The notes under the pieces: model-generated
What the model saw: only the letters and a program-made list of their open reading frames with translations
Database searches by the model: none
Told to the model about the DNA's origin: nothing
Made by a program: the position numbers and the translations under genes
NCBI GenBank assembly: GCA_902798105.1
Contig: CADBVG010000054.1
Coordinates: forward strand, 1 to 52,195
From: an uncultured Eubacteriales bacterium
Lineage (GTDB): Bacteria > Bacillota > Clostridia > Christensenellales > Aristaeellaceae
Direction: 5' to 3'
Length of the DNA: 52,195 nucleotides
In this document: one piece after another, positions 35,322 to 43,505 of the stretch
Layout of the letters: every line of letters starts with the position of its first letter
How positions within the stretch are numbered: position 1 is the first letter of the stretch

Positions 35322-35960
35322 ATGAAAGCAATCCTGTTTGACATGGACGGCGTACTGATCGACTCGGAGACCCTGATGGCAAAATCGGGCATACTGGCCC
35401 TGCGGGACTTTGGTCTCTATCCCCAGCCGGAGGACTTCATTCCCTTTGTGGGACGTGGCGAGGACAAGTACATCGGCGGTGTAGCCCAGAAGTACGGTCT
35501 GGCTTACGATACTGCGATGAAGGACCGGGCCTACCACTACTACGGTCTGTACGTGGAGACAGAGGCCTTCGTGCCGAAGGACGTGCACCGGGTGCTGACG
35601 GCCGTCAAGGAAAAGGGCTATAAGATCGCGGTATGCACCTCCGCCGACTACGCGAAGGTGGTGCACAACCTGCGGGCCATCGGCCTTTCGGAGGACTTCT
35701 TCGACGCCTTCGTGACCGGCGACCAAATCCAAAACCTGAAGCCCGATCCCGAGATCTACCTGACCGGCGCAAGGCTTACCGGCACGGCGCCCGAGGATTG
35801 CCTGGTGGTCGAGGACGCTCCCAGCGGCATACAGGCCGCCCACGCCGGGGGCATGAAGGCCGTGGGCATCACCTCCAGCTTCCCGGAGGCGTATCTGGTC
35901 GAGCAAAGCCAGCCGGACTACATTATCCACGAGCTGGACCAGCTGCTGCAGATCGTATAA
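35322..35960 (+). CDS. HAD-superfamily hydrolase, beta-phosphoglucomutase-like
   Basis: A 212-residue HAD phosphatase. The nucleophile and acid are D7 and D9 in FDMDGVLID; motif II is CTSAD, the lysine lies in LKPDPEIY, and motif IV is VVEDAPSGI. The helical cap inserted after motif I is of the beta-phosphoglucomutase type, so the enzyme probably acts on a small phosphosugar or related monophosphate. Length is normal. ATG 35322 has AAGGAG eight bases upstream. It is the last gene of the cysteine desulfidase run and is followed by a clear terminator. The substrate cannot be assigned. Confidence 0.87.
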   Translation: MKAILFDMDGVLIDSETLMAKSGILALRDFGLYPQPEDFIPFVGRGEDKYIGGVAQKYGLAYDTAMKDRAYHYYGLYVETEAFVPKDVHRVLTAVKEKGYKIAVCTSADYAKVVHNLRAIGLSEDFFDAFVTGDQIQNLKPDPEIYLTGARLTGTAPEDCLVVEDAPSGIQAAHAGGMKAVGITSSFPEAYLVEQSQPDYIIHELDQLLQIV

Positions 35961-35967
35961 AGAAGTG

Positions 35968-36040
35968 AAGCTCCTTCGCTCCGCTCAGGATGACACGTTC
36001 GAAACGCTGTCATGCCGGGCAGGGCGAAGGAGCTTTTTAT
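35968..36040 (+). terminator. Intrinsic terminator of the HAD gene
   Basis: AGCTCCTTCGCT (35969-35980) pairs with AGGGCGAAGGAGCT (36021-36034), with an inner GTCAT repeat, followed by TTTTTAT. The arms contain a variant of the GCTCAGGATGACA word. Confidence 0.75.
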
Positions 36041-36057
36041 TTGTTACAGGAGTATAA

Positions 36058-36206
36058 ATTCTGATTTGTCGAGCAGGGCTCGATAAATCAGAATTGAGGG
36101 ATTAGGTTTTAGGGGTTAGGTTTTAGGGGGTGGACCAAATCCTGACGGATTTGCCTAAAACCTAAAACCTGAATTCTGATTTGTCGCGGAGCGACAAATC
36201 AGAATT
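36058..36206. repeat. Nested palindromic block after modC
   Basis: The outer parts are two copies of a palindrome: ATTCTGATTTGTCGAGC with its partner (36058-36096), and GAATTCTGATTTGTCGC with its partner (36172-36206). Between them GATTAGGTTTTAGGGGTTAG (36101-) faces CCTAAAACCTAAAACC (36154-36169). The whole can fold as a cruciform. Related single copies lie at 4605-4633 and 44856-44888. It overlaps the stop codon of modC. Confidence 0.6.
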
Positions 36207-37255
36207 TATCCTTTCCCCCTCAGCGGCAGCACGTTCACCGGGGCGATGCCCAGGGCGTCGGGCAGCTGTTGGGGGCGCTTTTCCTTGGGGATGCGCCACC
36301 ACAGGGGCGGGCTGCCCGGCTGTTGACCGGCATAGCGGAACTCCAGCACCCACTCGAAGGGCTCCTCCATGCCGCCCACGAACTCGACGGGGAAGCGATT
36401 GGGTTCGACCTTCTGGCCAAAGTAGTGGGCGCGGATGCCCACATGGGTCACGTCGTCGGGCACGGGCAGCGACGTCTGGAGGGTGACGCCCCATTCCGGG
36501 GCGTACAGCCGGTTCTCCCCAACCCGCTTTGCGGGCGTGATGTTCTTGCAGCCGGTCAGCGCCGCCGCGGCCACCGTGCCCGGGTTGGCGAACAGAGCCT
36601 TGGTGTCCACCGGCTGGTTTGCGACCCCATCCGACATCACCGCGATGGCGTCGCACATGCGGTAGGCTTCGTTGCGGTCATGGGTCACCAGCAGCGCCGG
36701 TCGGGCGTAATTCCTGAGCACGCCCAGCATACTGATTTGCAGCTTCAGCCGCAGGTGGGCGTCCAAGGCCGAGAAGGGCTCGTCCAGCAGGAGCAGCTCG
36801 GGGCGGTTCACCAGCACCCGGGCCAGCGCAACCCGCTGCTGCTGTCCACCCGACAGCTGGCAGGGCCTGTGCCTTTCCAAGCCGCGCAGCTGGAACATGG
36901 CCAGCGCCTCGTCCAGCGCCGCTTCCCGGCGTGCCCCGTCCCGCTCCCGGTGAAGGCCGCAGGCCAGGTTCTGCCGTACCGTCATGTTGGGAAACAGGGC
37001 GTAGTTCTGGAACAGGTAGCCCACCCGGCGCTCCTGGGGCTTCAGGTCGATCCGTCTTTCAGCATCGAACAGCACCCGCCCATCCAGTTCGATGCGGCCC
37101 CGGTCCGGGCGCTCGATGCCCGCGATGCATTTCAGCGTCATACTCTTGCCGCAGCCGGAGGGGCCCAGCAGGCCGGTGACGCCACTTTCGCATTCAAAGC
37201 AGGCCCGGAGGCGGAAATCCCCCAGTCGCTTTTCGATGTCAACCGACAGGCTCAT
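36206..37255 (-). CDS. modC: Molybdate ABC transporter ATP-binding protein
   Basis: A 349-residue ATPase that powers uptake of molybdate (perhaps tungstate). Walker A GPSGCGKS is at 31-38, the Q loop is YLFQNYALFP, the signature LSGGQQQRVALARVL, and Walker B LLLLDEPFSALD with the H-loop LLVTHD. The C-terminal 110 residues (from TGCKNITP) form a regulatory domain of the type found in clostridial ModC rather than a classical tandem TOBE/MOP. ATG 37253-37255 overlaps the modB stop in ATGA, so translation is coupled. It is the third gene of modABC. Molybdate is inferred from the ModA and XdhC neighbours. Confidence 0.88.
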   Translation of the reverse strand: MSLSVDIEKRLGDFRLRACFECESGVTGLLGPSGCGKSMTLKCIAGIERPDRGRIELDGRVLFDAERRIDLKPQERRVGYLFQNYALFPNMTVRQNLACGLHRERDGARREAALDEALAMFQLRGLERHRPCQLSGGQQQRVALARVLVNRPELLLLDEPFSALDAHLRLKLQISMLGVLRNYARPALLVTHDRNEAYRMCDAIAVMSDGVANQPVDTKALFANPGTVAAAALTGCKNITPAKRVGENRLYAPEWGVTLQTSLPVPDDVTHVGIRAHYFGQKVEPNRFPVEFVGGMEEPFEWVLEFRYAGQQPGSPPLWWRIPKEKRPQQLPDALGIAPVNVLPLRGKG

Positions 37256-37941
37256 CGGACCACCGCCCTTTTCTGCCTGCCCTCCAGCAGGTTCACCGCC
37301 AGCAGCACCACCGCGCTGATGGCCAGGTTCACCAGCACCCACATGAGCGCCCCGGCGTCGTCACCGGTGCGGTAGAGCTGGTAGACCGTGGTGGAGACGG
37401 TGGCCGTCCTGCCGGGAGTGTAGCCGGTGAGCATGGAGGTCGCGCCGTACTCCCCCAGCGCCCGGGCGAAGGCCAGCACGAACCCGGCCAGTATGCCCTG
37501 CTTGCAGGCCGGCATTCGGATGCGCCAGAAGATGTAGGCGTTGCTCAGGCCCAGGGTCTGCCCGGACCAGGACAGCGTCTCGTCGAAGGCCTGAAAGGCG
37601 CCCCGGGCGGTGCGGTACATCAGTGGGAACGCCACCGCCACCGCCGCCAGCACGCCGCCCTGCCAGGTCATGACGAAGCGGATGCCCGCCTTGTCCAGCA
37701 GCGCTCCCAGTGGCCTGCGCACCCCTACCAGCATCAGCAGGAGGTAGCCGCACACCGTGGGCGGCAGCACCAGGGGCAGCGTCAGTACCACGTCCAGCGC
37801 GCCCTTGATCGCCCGGGGCAGTTTTGCCGCCCAGTAAGCGCAGCCGATGCCCATGAAGAACACCAGCACGCTGGCGATGGCCGCGATGCGCAGGGAATTG
37901 AACAGTGGAAACCAATCGGTAGTCGCAAGCTGTGACAGCAT
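37252..37941 (-). CDS. modB: Molybdate ABC transporter permease
   Basis: A 229-residue inner-membrane permease with about five helices. The ModB cytoplasmic loop that docks with the ATPase is clear: GQTLGLSNAYIFWRIRMP followed by ARALGEYGAT, the EAA motif. LTLPLVLPPTVCGYLLL is typical of the ModB/CysW group. ATG 37939-37941 is preceded by GGAGG at a rather long 13 bases, so another start is possible. It is 98 bp from modA with a REP-like hairpin in the gap, and overlaps modC by four bases. Together they import molybdate for molybdenum cofactor enzymes. Confidence 0.88.
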   Translation of the reverse strand: MLSQLATTDWFPLFNSLRIAAIASVLVFFMGIGCAYWAAKLPRAIKGALDVVLTLPLVLPPTVCGYLLLMLVGVRRPLGALLDKAGIRFVMTWQGGVLAAVAVAFPLMYRTARGAFQAFDETLSWSGQTLGLSNAYIFWRIRMPACKQGILAGFVLAFARALGEYGATSMLTGYTPGRTATVSTTVYQLYRTGDDAGALMWVLVNLAISAVVLLAVNLLEGRQKRAVVR

Positions 37942-37976
37942 GGTTGAATCGAAGCCTCCAGTATGATAGACGGATG

Positions 37977-38027
37977 CAGCGGCAGCCTCCAGGCCGCCAT
38001 CATGGCGGTACAGGCGCCGCCGCCACA
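37977..38027. repeat. REP-like hairpin between modA and modB
   Basis: GCAGCGGCAGCCTCCAGGCC and CGCCATCATGGCG with GGTACAGGCGCCGCCGC form an imperfect palindrome with a short loop. Same family as 13594-13659. Hairpins placed after a binding-protein gene often protect its message from decay. Confidence 0.55.
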
Positions 38028-38039
38028 GTCCCGGCTGTG

Positions 38040-38843
38040 TCAGTCTGTCAGCGGCGTGAAGCCCACCGACTTGAACACTTCGGCGCACTCTGCCATTTGC
38101 AGGTAGGCCAGGAAGTCCTTCGCGGCCTCAGGGCTCGCGGCGGTCTTCAGCACCGCGGCGGGATATACCACCCGGCCGCCGCACATGGCCTCGGTGGCCT
38201 CGTCCACGACGCTCAGGCCCGCCGAGAAGGCGTCGGTGCCATAGATGATGCCGCAATCCACCGAGTTCTCGGCCACCTGGGTGGTGACCTCCTTGACGTT
38301 GGAGCCGTAGGTCAGCTTGCCAGCGGCAGCGGATTCGTCGATACCGTAGAATTCAAAGATCTTTTGAGTGTATTGGCCCACGGGCACATCGCTGTTGCCG
38401 ATGGCCAACAGTATCTCCCCCTCCTTCAGCAGATCGGCCAGCTGATCGAAGCCGGCGACGCCCCTGGGGTTGCCCTCGGGCACGGCCAACGCCACCTTGT
38501 TTTCCAGCAGGTTGACGCGGGTCGCCCGGTCCACGAAGTCCAGTCCCTCGGTGTTCACATCGGCGGAGGCGTTGATATCCAACTGGTCCATCTGCTTCTT
38601 CGCCGCCGAGATGAACAGGTCGCAGGGCGCGCCCTCCTGGATCTGGGTCTTCAGGGTACCGGAGGAATCGAAGTTGCAGGTGACGGTGACGTCGGGATGG
38701 GCTTCCATGTAGCGCCCGGCGATTTCGGTCAGGGTCTCGGTCATGGACGCGGCGGCAAACACGATGATCTCGGTCTGCGCCAATGCGCCGACGCAGCCGG
38801 TCAGCAGCGCCAGCACCGTCAGCAGGGTCAGGGTCTTCTTCAT
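38040..38843 (-). CDS. modA: Molybdate-binding lipoprotein
   Basis: A 267-residue substrate-binding protein. A short signal ends in the lipobox LLTGC, so the mature protein is a membrane-anchored lipoprotein as expected in a Gram-positive. The ModA motifs are evident: VFAAASMTETLTEIA near residue 28, NFDSSGTLKTQI, APCDLFISAAKKQMD, and VDCGIIYGTDA with VVYPAAVLKTA. The serines in AAASM and SSGTL are typical oxyanion contacts. ATG 38841-38843 has AGGGAG nine bases upstream. First gene of modABC. Molybdate is most likely; tungstate cannot be excluded. Confidence 0.92.
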   Translation of the reverse strand: MKKTLTLLTVLALLTGCVGALAQTEIIVFAAASMTETLTEIAGRYMEAHPDVTVTCNFDSSGTLKTQIQEGAPCDLFISAAKKQMDQLDINASADVNTEGLDFVDRATRVNLLENKVALAVPEGNPRGVAGFDQLADLLKEGEILLAIGNSDVPVGQYTQKIFEFYGIDESAAAGKLTYGSNVKEVTTQVAENSVDCGIIYGTDAFSAGLSVVDEATEAMCGGRVVYPAAVLKTAASPEAAKDFLAYLQMAECAEVFKSVGFTPLTD

Positions 38844-38930
38844 GGTTCTACACTCCCTGGCAGGCTTTACTGCCGTTATATTGTTGAAAGGCGCAGCCCG
38901 CCGGTTTTACGGCATGGGAAGCGCACCCGT

Positions 38931-39965
38931 TCAACCGATCATTTCAATGAGCACGGTCACCTCGCCGCCGCAGGCCATGCCGTCCTCCGCCGCGGCCCCG
39001 GCATCGAGGCTGAACTTTTGAAGGCAGGGCGTCGTCTCCCCCGCCCGGAGGCGTTGACAGGCCACCTGGATCACCTCATGCTCCATCTGGCCGCCGCCGA
39101 TGGTATCGAGGGCATGGCCGTCAGGCCACACCAGCATCCGTGCGCCCTCGCCCCGGGGAACGCTGCCCCGGCGCGCCACCACGGTGGCCAGCGCCTTGGG
39201 GATATCCCTGGCCGCGGGATCGTTGATCGCCTTGAGCATTTCTTTGGACCACACGGCATTGCGGCCGCTGCGGCTTTTGACCCCGATGATCTCAGCCATG
39301 ATGGCCACGGCGATCTCCTCCGGGGTCTGCGCGCCGATGTCCAGGCCGATGGGCATGTGCACCCCGCCAATGACCGCCGGGTCGCAACCCATCTGTCCCA
39401 CGAGATGCTCCCGCACCAGCGCCACACGGCGGCGGGAGCCGATCATGCCGATGTAGGCGTGGGGCTTGCGGCTGATGGCGTCCAAACACCGAACGTCCGA
39501 GCCATGACCCCGGGTGACGATGACGAAAAAGGTATCCGCGTCCCCGGGTATCTGCATGAGGCCCTCCTCGAAGGGCGCGCAGATCACCCGGTCGGCACCG
39601 GCGTCGCGGGCGTTTTCCGCGAAGGCAGGCCGGTCCTCCAGTACCGTCACGGGCATGCCCAGCATACTTGCGATGCGAATGACGGGGATTGAGACGTGTC
39701 CGCCGCCGCAGACCACAAGCTGTCTCTCTCGCCCCGGCAGCTCGCAGAACACCCGTTGGCCATCGATCTCCACCGTGCCACCCCGGTCCACGGACCGGAT
39801 CGCATCGATATTCCTGGCAAAAAAGCCCCCTTCATCCCGCTCCCACAGCAGCTTACCCGCGGAAAGCAGGCATTTGTCGCCAAAATCTGCGCCCTCAATC
39901 ACCGTCAATACGGCGTTGCGGGCGTTGGGGTCGACAGCTGAAAGGCGATCAAAGAATGCCAGCAT
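38931..39965 (-). CDS. XdhC/CoxI-family molybdoenzyme maturation factor, unusual domain order
   Basis: A 344-residue protein of the XdhC family, which inserts sulfurated molybdenum cofactor into xanthine dehydrogenase-type enzymes. The Rossmann domain (VVCGGGHVSIPV, about 85-100, and VTVLEDRPAFA) comes first, with GMIGSRRRV and HMPIGLDIGAQTPEEIAVAI after it. The CoxI/XdhC_N-type domain is at the C-terminus (VARRGSVPRGEGARMLV, IGGGQMEHEVI, GMACGGEV), where usual XdhC proteins have it at the N-terminus. The first 80 residues may be a worn copy of that domain. ATG 39963-39965 is chosen over GTG 39971. It has its own TTGACA/TATAAT promoter and sits immediately upstream of modABC. A molybdenum hydroxylase is expected elsewhere. 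Confidence 0.82.
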   Translation of the reverse strand: MLAFFDRLSAVDPNARNAVLTVIEGADFGDKCLLSAGKLLWERDEGGFFARNIDAIRSVDRGGTVEIDGQRVFCELPGRERQLVVCGGGHVSIPVIRIASMLGMPVTVLEDRPAFAENARDAGADRVICAPFEEGLMQIPGDADTFFVIVTRGHGSDVRCLDAISRKPHAYIGMIGSRRRVALVREHLVGQMGCDPAVIGGVHMPIGLDIGAQTPEEIAVAIMAEIIGVKSRSGRNAVWSKEMLKAINDPAARDIPKALATVVARRGSVPRGEGARMLVWPDGHALDTIGGGQMEHEVIQVACQRLRAGETTPCLQKFSLDAGAAAEDGMACGGEVTVLIEMIG

Positions 39966-40027
39966 GGTCACATCTCACTTTCCAAATCGTCTGTCGGGTC
40001 CTGTGTACCCGAAGCAATACTACCTAT

Positions 40028-40056
40028 ATTATAAGCTTGAAAAGAGGCTGTGTCAA
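40028..40056 (-). promoter_or_regulatory. Consensus promoter for the XdhC-like gene
   Basis: Minus strand TTGACA (40056-40051), 17-base spacer, TATAAT (40033-40028). It may also serve modABC, since only 87 bp separate the genes. Confidence 0.8.
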
Positions 40057-40060
40057 CGAA

Positions 40061-40094
40061 AACAAAGCGCGGCCCGGCGCGTTGGCGCCGGGCC
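40061..40094 (-). terminator. Terminator of the trpB-like gene
   Basis: On the minus strand GGCCCGGCGC pairs with GCGCCGGGCC (40094-40085 with 40080-40071) around a four-base loop, followed by GCGCTTTGTTTTC. It separates the trpB-like gene from the XdhC promoter. Confidence 0.7.
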
Positions 40095-40108
40095 GTTCAC
40101 CGGGTATG

Positions 40109-41488
40109 CTACAGGTCGATCTTCGGGATCCCCGCGAAGCCCTTTTCCAGGTCGGCGTCGGTGGGGATGTAGTCGGACATCAGGCCGTCGTGGTACTTCT
40201 CATAGGCCACCATATCGAAGTAGCCGGTGCCGGTGAGGCCGAACAGTATGGTCTTTGCCTCGCCGGTCTCCTTGCATTTCAGCGCCTCGTCGATGGCCAC
40301 GCGGATGGCATGGCTGCTCTCCGGGGCGGGCAGTATGCCCTCCACCCGGGCGAACTGCTCCGCGGCCTCAAAGACCTTCGTCTGCTCCACAGCGCGGGCC
40401 TCCATGTAGCCGTCGTGGTACAGCTGGCTGAGGATGCTGCTCATGCCGTGATAACGCAGGCCGCCGGCGTGGTTCGGCGCGGGGATGAAGCCGCTGCCCA
40501 GTGTGTACATCTTCGCCATCGGGCAGACCATGCCGGTGTCGCAGAAGTCGTAAGCGAATTTGCCCCGGGTGAGGGACGGGCAGGAGGCAGGTTCCACGGC
40601 GATGAACTGGTAATCCGCCTCGCCCCGCAGCTTCTCGCCCATGAACGGGGCAATCAGGCCGCCCAGGTTGCTGCCGCCGCCGGCGCAGCCGATGATCATG
40701 TCGGGCTTGATGCCGTACTTGTCCATGGCGGTCTTGGCCTCCACACCGATGACGGACTGGTGCAGCAGCACCTGGTTCAGCACGCTGCCCAGCACATAGC
40801 GGTAGCCGGGGTTGGACACGGCCACCTCCACGGCCTCGGAGATGGCGCAGCCCAGGCTGCCGGTGGTGCCGGGAAACTGCTCCAGGATCCTGCGGCCCAC
40901 CTGGGTGGTATCGGAGGGGGAAGGCACCACCGACGCGCCGTAGGTGCGCATGACCTCCCGCCGGAAGGGCTTTTGCTCGTAGCTCACCTTCACCATGTAC
41001 ACCTTGCAGTCGAGGTCGAAATAGGAACAGGCCATGGAAAGCGCCGTGCCCCACTGGCCCGCGCCGGTCTCGGTGGTCACGCCCTTCAGGCCCTGCTGCT
41101 TGGCGTAGTAGGCCTGGGCGATGGCGGAATTCAGCTTGTGGCTGCCGGAGGTATTGTTGCCCTCGAACTTGTAGTAGATCTTCGCCGGGGTCTGGAGCTT
41201 CTCCTCCAGGCAGTAGGCCCGCACCAGGGGCGAGGGGCGGTACATCTTATAGAAGTCCTGGATCGCCTGTGGAATGGGGTATTCACGGGTGTCGTTGTCC
41301 AGCTCCTGCCGGATCAGCTCCTCGCAGAACACGGGGGCCAGGTCTTCGGCGGTCATGGGCTGCAGGGTGCCGGGGTTCAGCAGCGGCGCGGGCTTGTTCT
41401 TCATGTCCGCCCGGACGTTGTACCAGGTCTTCGGCAGCTCGCTCTCCTCCAGGTAGATCTTGTAGGGGATGGCTTTCTTTGCGCTCAT
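40109..41488 (-). CDS. trpB: TrpB2-type tryptophan synthase beta chain
   Basis: A 459-residue PLP enzyme that joins indole and serine to make tryptophan. The PLP lysine is K118 in NNTSGSHKLNSA, with ETGAGQWG and the phosphate loop CAGGGSNLGG; the HAGGLRYHGMS and length (about 450 rather than 395) mark the TrpB2 branch, which often works without TrpA. No trpA or other trp gene is beside it. ATG 41486-41488 has AAAGGAG eight bases upstream. The leader is a T-box riboswitch with a Trp-type specifier, so the gene is induced when tryptophan-tRNA is uncharged. A likely role is salvage of free indole. A separate trpB1 may exist elsewhere. Confidence 0.92.
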   Translation of the reverse strand: MSAKKAIPYKIYLEESELPKTWYNVRADMKNKPAPLLNPGTLQPMTAEDLAPVFCEELIRQELDNDTREYPIPQAIQDFYKMYRPSPLVRAYCLEEKLQTPAKIYYKFEGNNTSGSHKLNSAIAQAYYAKQQGLKGVTTETGAGQWGTALSMACSYFDLDCKVYMVKVSYEQKPFRREVMRTYGASVVPSPSDTTQVGRRILEQFPGTTGSLGCAISEAVEVAVSNPGYRYVLGSVLNQVLLHQSVIGVEAKTAMDKYGIKPDMIIGCAGGGSNLGGLIAPFMGEKLRGEADYQFIAVEPASCPSLTRGKFAYDFCDTGMVCPMAKMYTLGSGFIPAPNHAGGLRYHGMSSILSQLYHDGYMEARAVEQTKVFEAAEQFARVEGILPAPESSHAIRVAIDEALKCKETGEAKTILFGLTGTGYFDMVAYEKYHDGLMSDYIPTDADLEKGFAGIPKIDL

Positions 41489-41529
41489 GGGGATGCTCCT
41501 TTCCATGTGGTCGGCTTGGGACAGCGCAC

Positions 41530-41800
41530 AAAAAACCCTGTCCCAGTTGTGAATGCTGGGACAGGGATCGTCAATCACCCTGCGGTGCCACCCGGCTTGA
41601 CGCTTGCGCGCCCGCTCAATACCGTACCATCATACGGCAACCTTTGATAACGGAGGGAACTCCGTCTCCCCTACTGGGGGCCGCGCCCCGTTCGGTTTGC
41701 CCTCGGAAGCCCATTCGTCTCCGCCACCCGTACCGCGATTCCACCGCCCGCGGCTCTCTGTAACGCTTGGTCAGGAGAGTACTCTTCTTCCTCAACGGTT
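41530..41800 (-). promoter_or_regulatory. T-box riboswitch, probably tryptophan-responsive
   Basis: The leader of the trpB-like gene holds the conserved T-box GGGTGGCACCGCA (minus strand, 41593-41581), with the terminator hairpin CCCTGTCCCAG/CTGGGACAGGG (41566-41556 with 41546-41536) and six T immediately after. A likely specifier codon is TGG at 41713-41711, in an ACGAATGGGC context, fitting tryptophan. An AGTA-type bulge (GAGTACTC) lies near the 5' end. Uncharged tRNA(Trp) would favour the antiterminator and let transcription into trpB proceed. The T-box and terminator are clear; the specifier assignment is inference. Confidence 0.9.
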
Positions 41801-41806
41801 GGCGGC

Positions 41807-41835
41807 ATTATAGCATGGTAAAGCAGTGATGTCAA
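41807..41835 (-). promoter_or_regulatory. Consensus promoter of the T-box-trpB transcript
   Basis: Minus strand TTGACA (41835-41830), a 17-base spacer and TATAAT (41812-41807). It starts the leader about 310 bp before the trpB start codon. Confidence 0.85.
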
Positions 41836-41942
41836 CAGGTCAAATACGATTTAACATAAACATAATTTTTTTGAGAAGTGTCAGCAATCAGCCACCACCG
41901 TCTATCGTATTCCCATGCAAAGGCGACGCCCGCGCCGCCACC

Positions 41943-43403
41943 TCATGCCTCGAGCTCGCGGCGATACCGCTCAAAGGACGGCGAGGGGCACTCCGCCATC
42001 AGGCCCGCACAGGCTTCGGACGCGACCAGGTCACTGGTCAGGTACAGCCGTGCGCTCCGCCCCTGAGGGCAGCCCTCCAGCGCCCGATAGGCCGCTTCAA
42101 TATCGCTGGAAACCTTTTTACATTCGATGCATCGGGAAGTCCGGTCCTCTTCCATGCGCGCCTGCTCAAACACGGAAAAATCAACCTGTTCCCCATCGGG
42201 CAGCTGGTGCCAGGCGACTACGTCCGCCTCCAGTCCCGCCAAAACCGACCGCTCCCGGAATTCGACCTCCGGCATCATCACACCGTGGGCGACCTTGATC
42301 GCCACGGCCTCCCGCTTCTGAACGAAGAACGCCCGCACGCTGTCCTCGGTGAATTCCCGTGGCATCATCGCCGCAAGCTCCGCCCGGCGCGCCAGACGCC
42401 TTCCCGCCTCCGCGAGCCGGTTCGCCCCGACCTGTATGGGATGAAACAGCATCGACGCGACAGAAAGGCATTGCGTGGACGACCACGCACGCAGCATATC
42501 CGGTTCGTCCAACAGCAGGTCTGCCAGGGAAAAGTCATCACATAAACCGACATAGGTCTTTATTCGCCCCGTGAAATGTCGGAACAGATCGTAATACAGC
42601 GCGAAACTCCTGGCGATTTCGTCATCCTGGAGGTATTGCAGGCACCAATTTGCATCCACGGGGACGCCATCCTCCTCCACGGCCTCCAGCATCAGCGACA
42701 TATCCTCCCAGCCCCGGGCAGTCACAAAGCACAGACCACGGTCGGTCTCTGTGATCCGGTAGAAGTGGTCGGGCCACACACTCAGGTAGGTCCGCACAGC
42801 GGGGTGCACATCCCGCGCCACGGCGTAGCGCTGCCACACCCCCAGGTCGGCGGCCACATCAATGTGCTTGACCCGGTCCAGCGTCACCATGTCCAGTTCC
42901 CGCACCGACTTGTTGTACTCCGGCGGATTGCCCGCGGCCACGATGATCCAGTCCTCCGGCAGGGGCACGTTTCCAAACGTCTTGTTTTGCAGCAGCTGTA
43001 GCATGACCGGGGTCAGTGTCTCCGACACGCAGTTGATCTCGTCCAGGAACAGCATGCCGCTTCTTTGGCCGGTCTGCTGCATTTTATCGTAGATGGCGGC
43101 GACAATCTCGCTCATGGTGTATTCGGTCACCGAGCGCGCCACGCCGCCGTAGACCTTTTGGGAGATGAACGGCAGCCCGATGGCGCTCTGCCGGGTGTGA
43201 TGGGTCATCGAGTAGGCCACCAACGGACAGCCGCATTCCGCCGCAACTTGCTTCATGATCGCCGTCTTGCCGATGCCCGGCGGACCGATCAGCAACACCG
43301 GTCGCTGCTTTTCCACCGGAATCCGGTGGGTGCCGTCCGGATTGCGGCGAATGTAGGCCCGGTAGGTGCGGGCGATCTCGTCCTTGGCTTGCTGTATGTT
43401 CAT
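41943..43403 (-). CDS. MoxR-type AAA+ ATPase
   Basis: A 486-residue AAA+ protein of the MoxR class, chaperone-like ATPases that work with VWA-domain partners to remodel or insert cofactors into target proteins. Walker A GPPGIGKT is at about 39-46, Walker B is MLFLDEIN, sensor 1 follows in IIVAAGNPPEY and the arginine region in VTLDRVKHIDV. The C-terminal 180 residues form a long helical extension with a C-rich patch (RCIECKK) that is not typical of short MoxR proteins. ATG 43401-43403 follows AAGGACC. The VWA-like gene lies directly upstream, giving the usual ATPase/VWA pair. The client is unknown; proximity to XdhC/Mod genes hints at molybdoenzyme activation. Confidence 0.88.
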   Translation of the reverse strand: MNIQQAKDEIARTYRAYIRRNPDGTHRIPVEKQRPVLLIGPPGIGKTAIMKQVAAECGCPLVAYSMTHHTRQSAIGLPFISQKVYGGVARSVTEYTMSEIVAAIYDKMQQTGQRSGMLFLDEINCVSETLTPVMLQLLQNKTFGNVPLPEDWIIVAAGNPPEYNKSVRELDMVTLDRVKHIDVAADLGVWQRYAVARDVHPAVRTYLSVWPDHFYRITETDRGLCFVTARGWEDMSLMLEAVEEDGVPVDANWCLQYLQDDEIARSFALYYDLFRHFTGRIKTYVGLCDDFSLADLLLDEPDMLRAWSSTQCLSVASMLFHPIQVGANRLAEAGRRLARRAELAAMMPREFTEDSVRAFFVQKREAVAIKVAHGVMMPEVEFRERSVLAGLEADVVAWHQLPDGEQVDFSVFEQARMEEDRTSRCIECKKVSSDIEAAYRALEGCPQGRSARLYLTSDLVASEACAGLMAECPSPSFERYRRELEA

Positions 43404-43505
43404 GGATTTGGTCCTTCCTGATAGGGTATGGAAGTTGCCTGCACAATGGCGACGCGGGCGCCGCCGCTACATGATGGTTTGCGGATGTTGCGGCAGGTTA
43501 AAACT

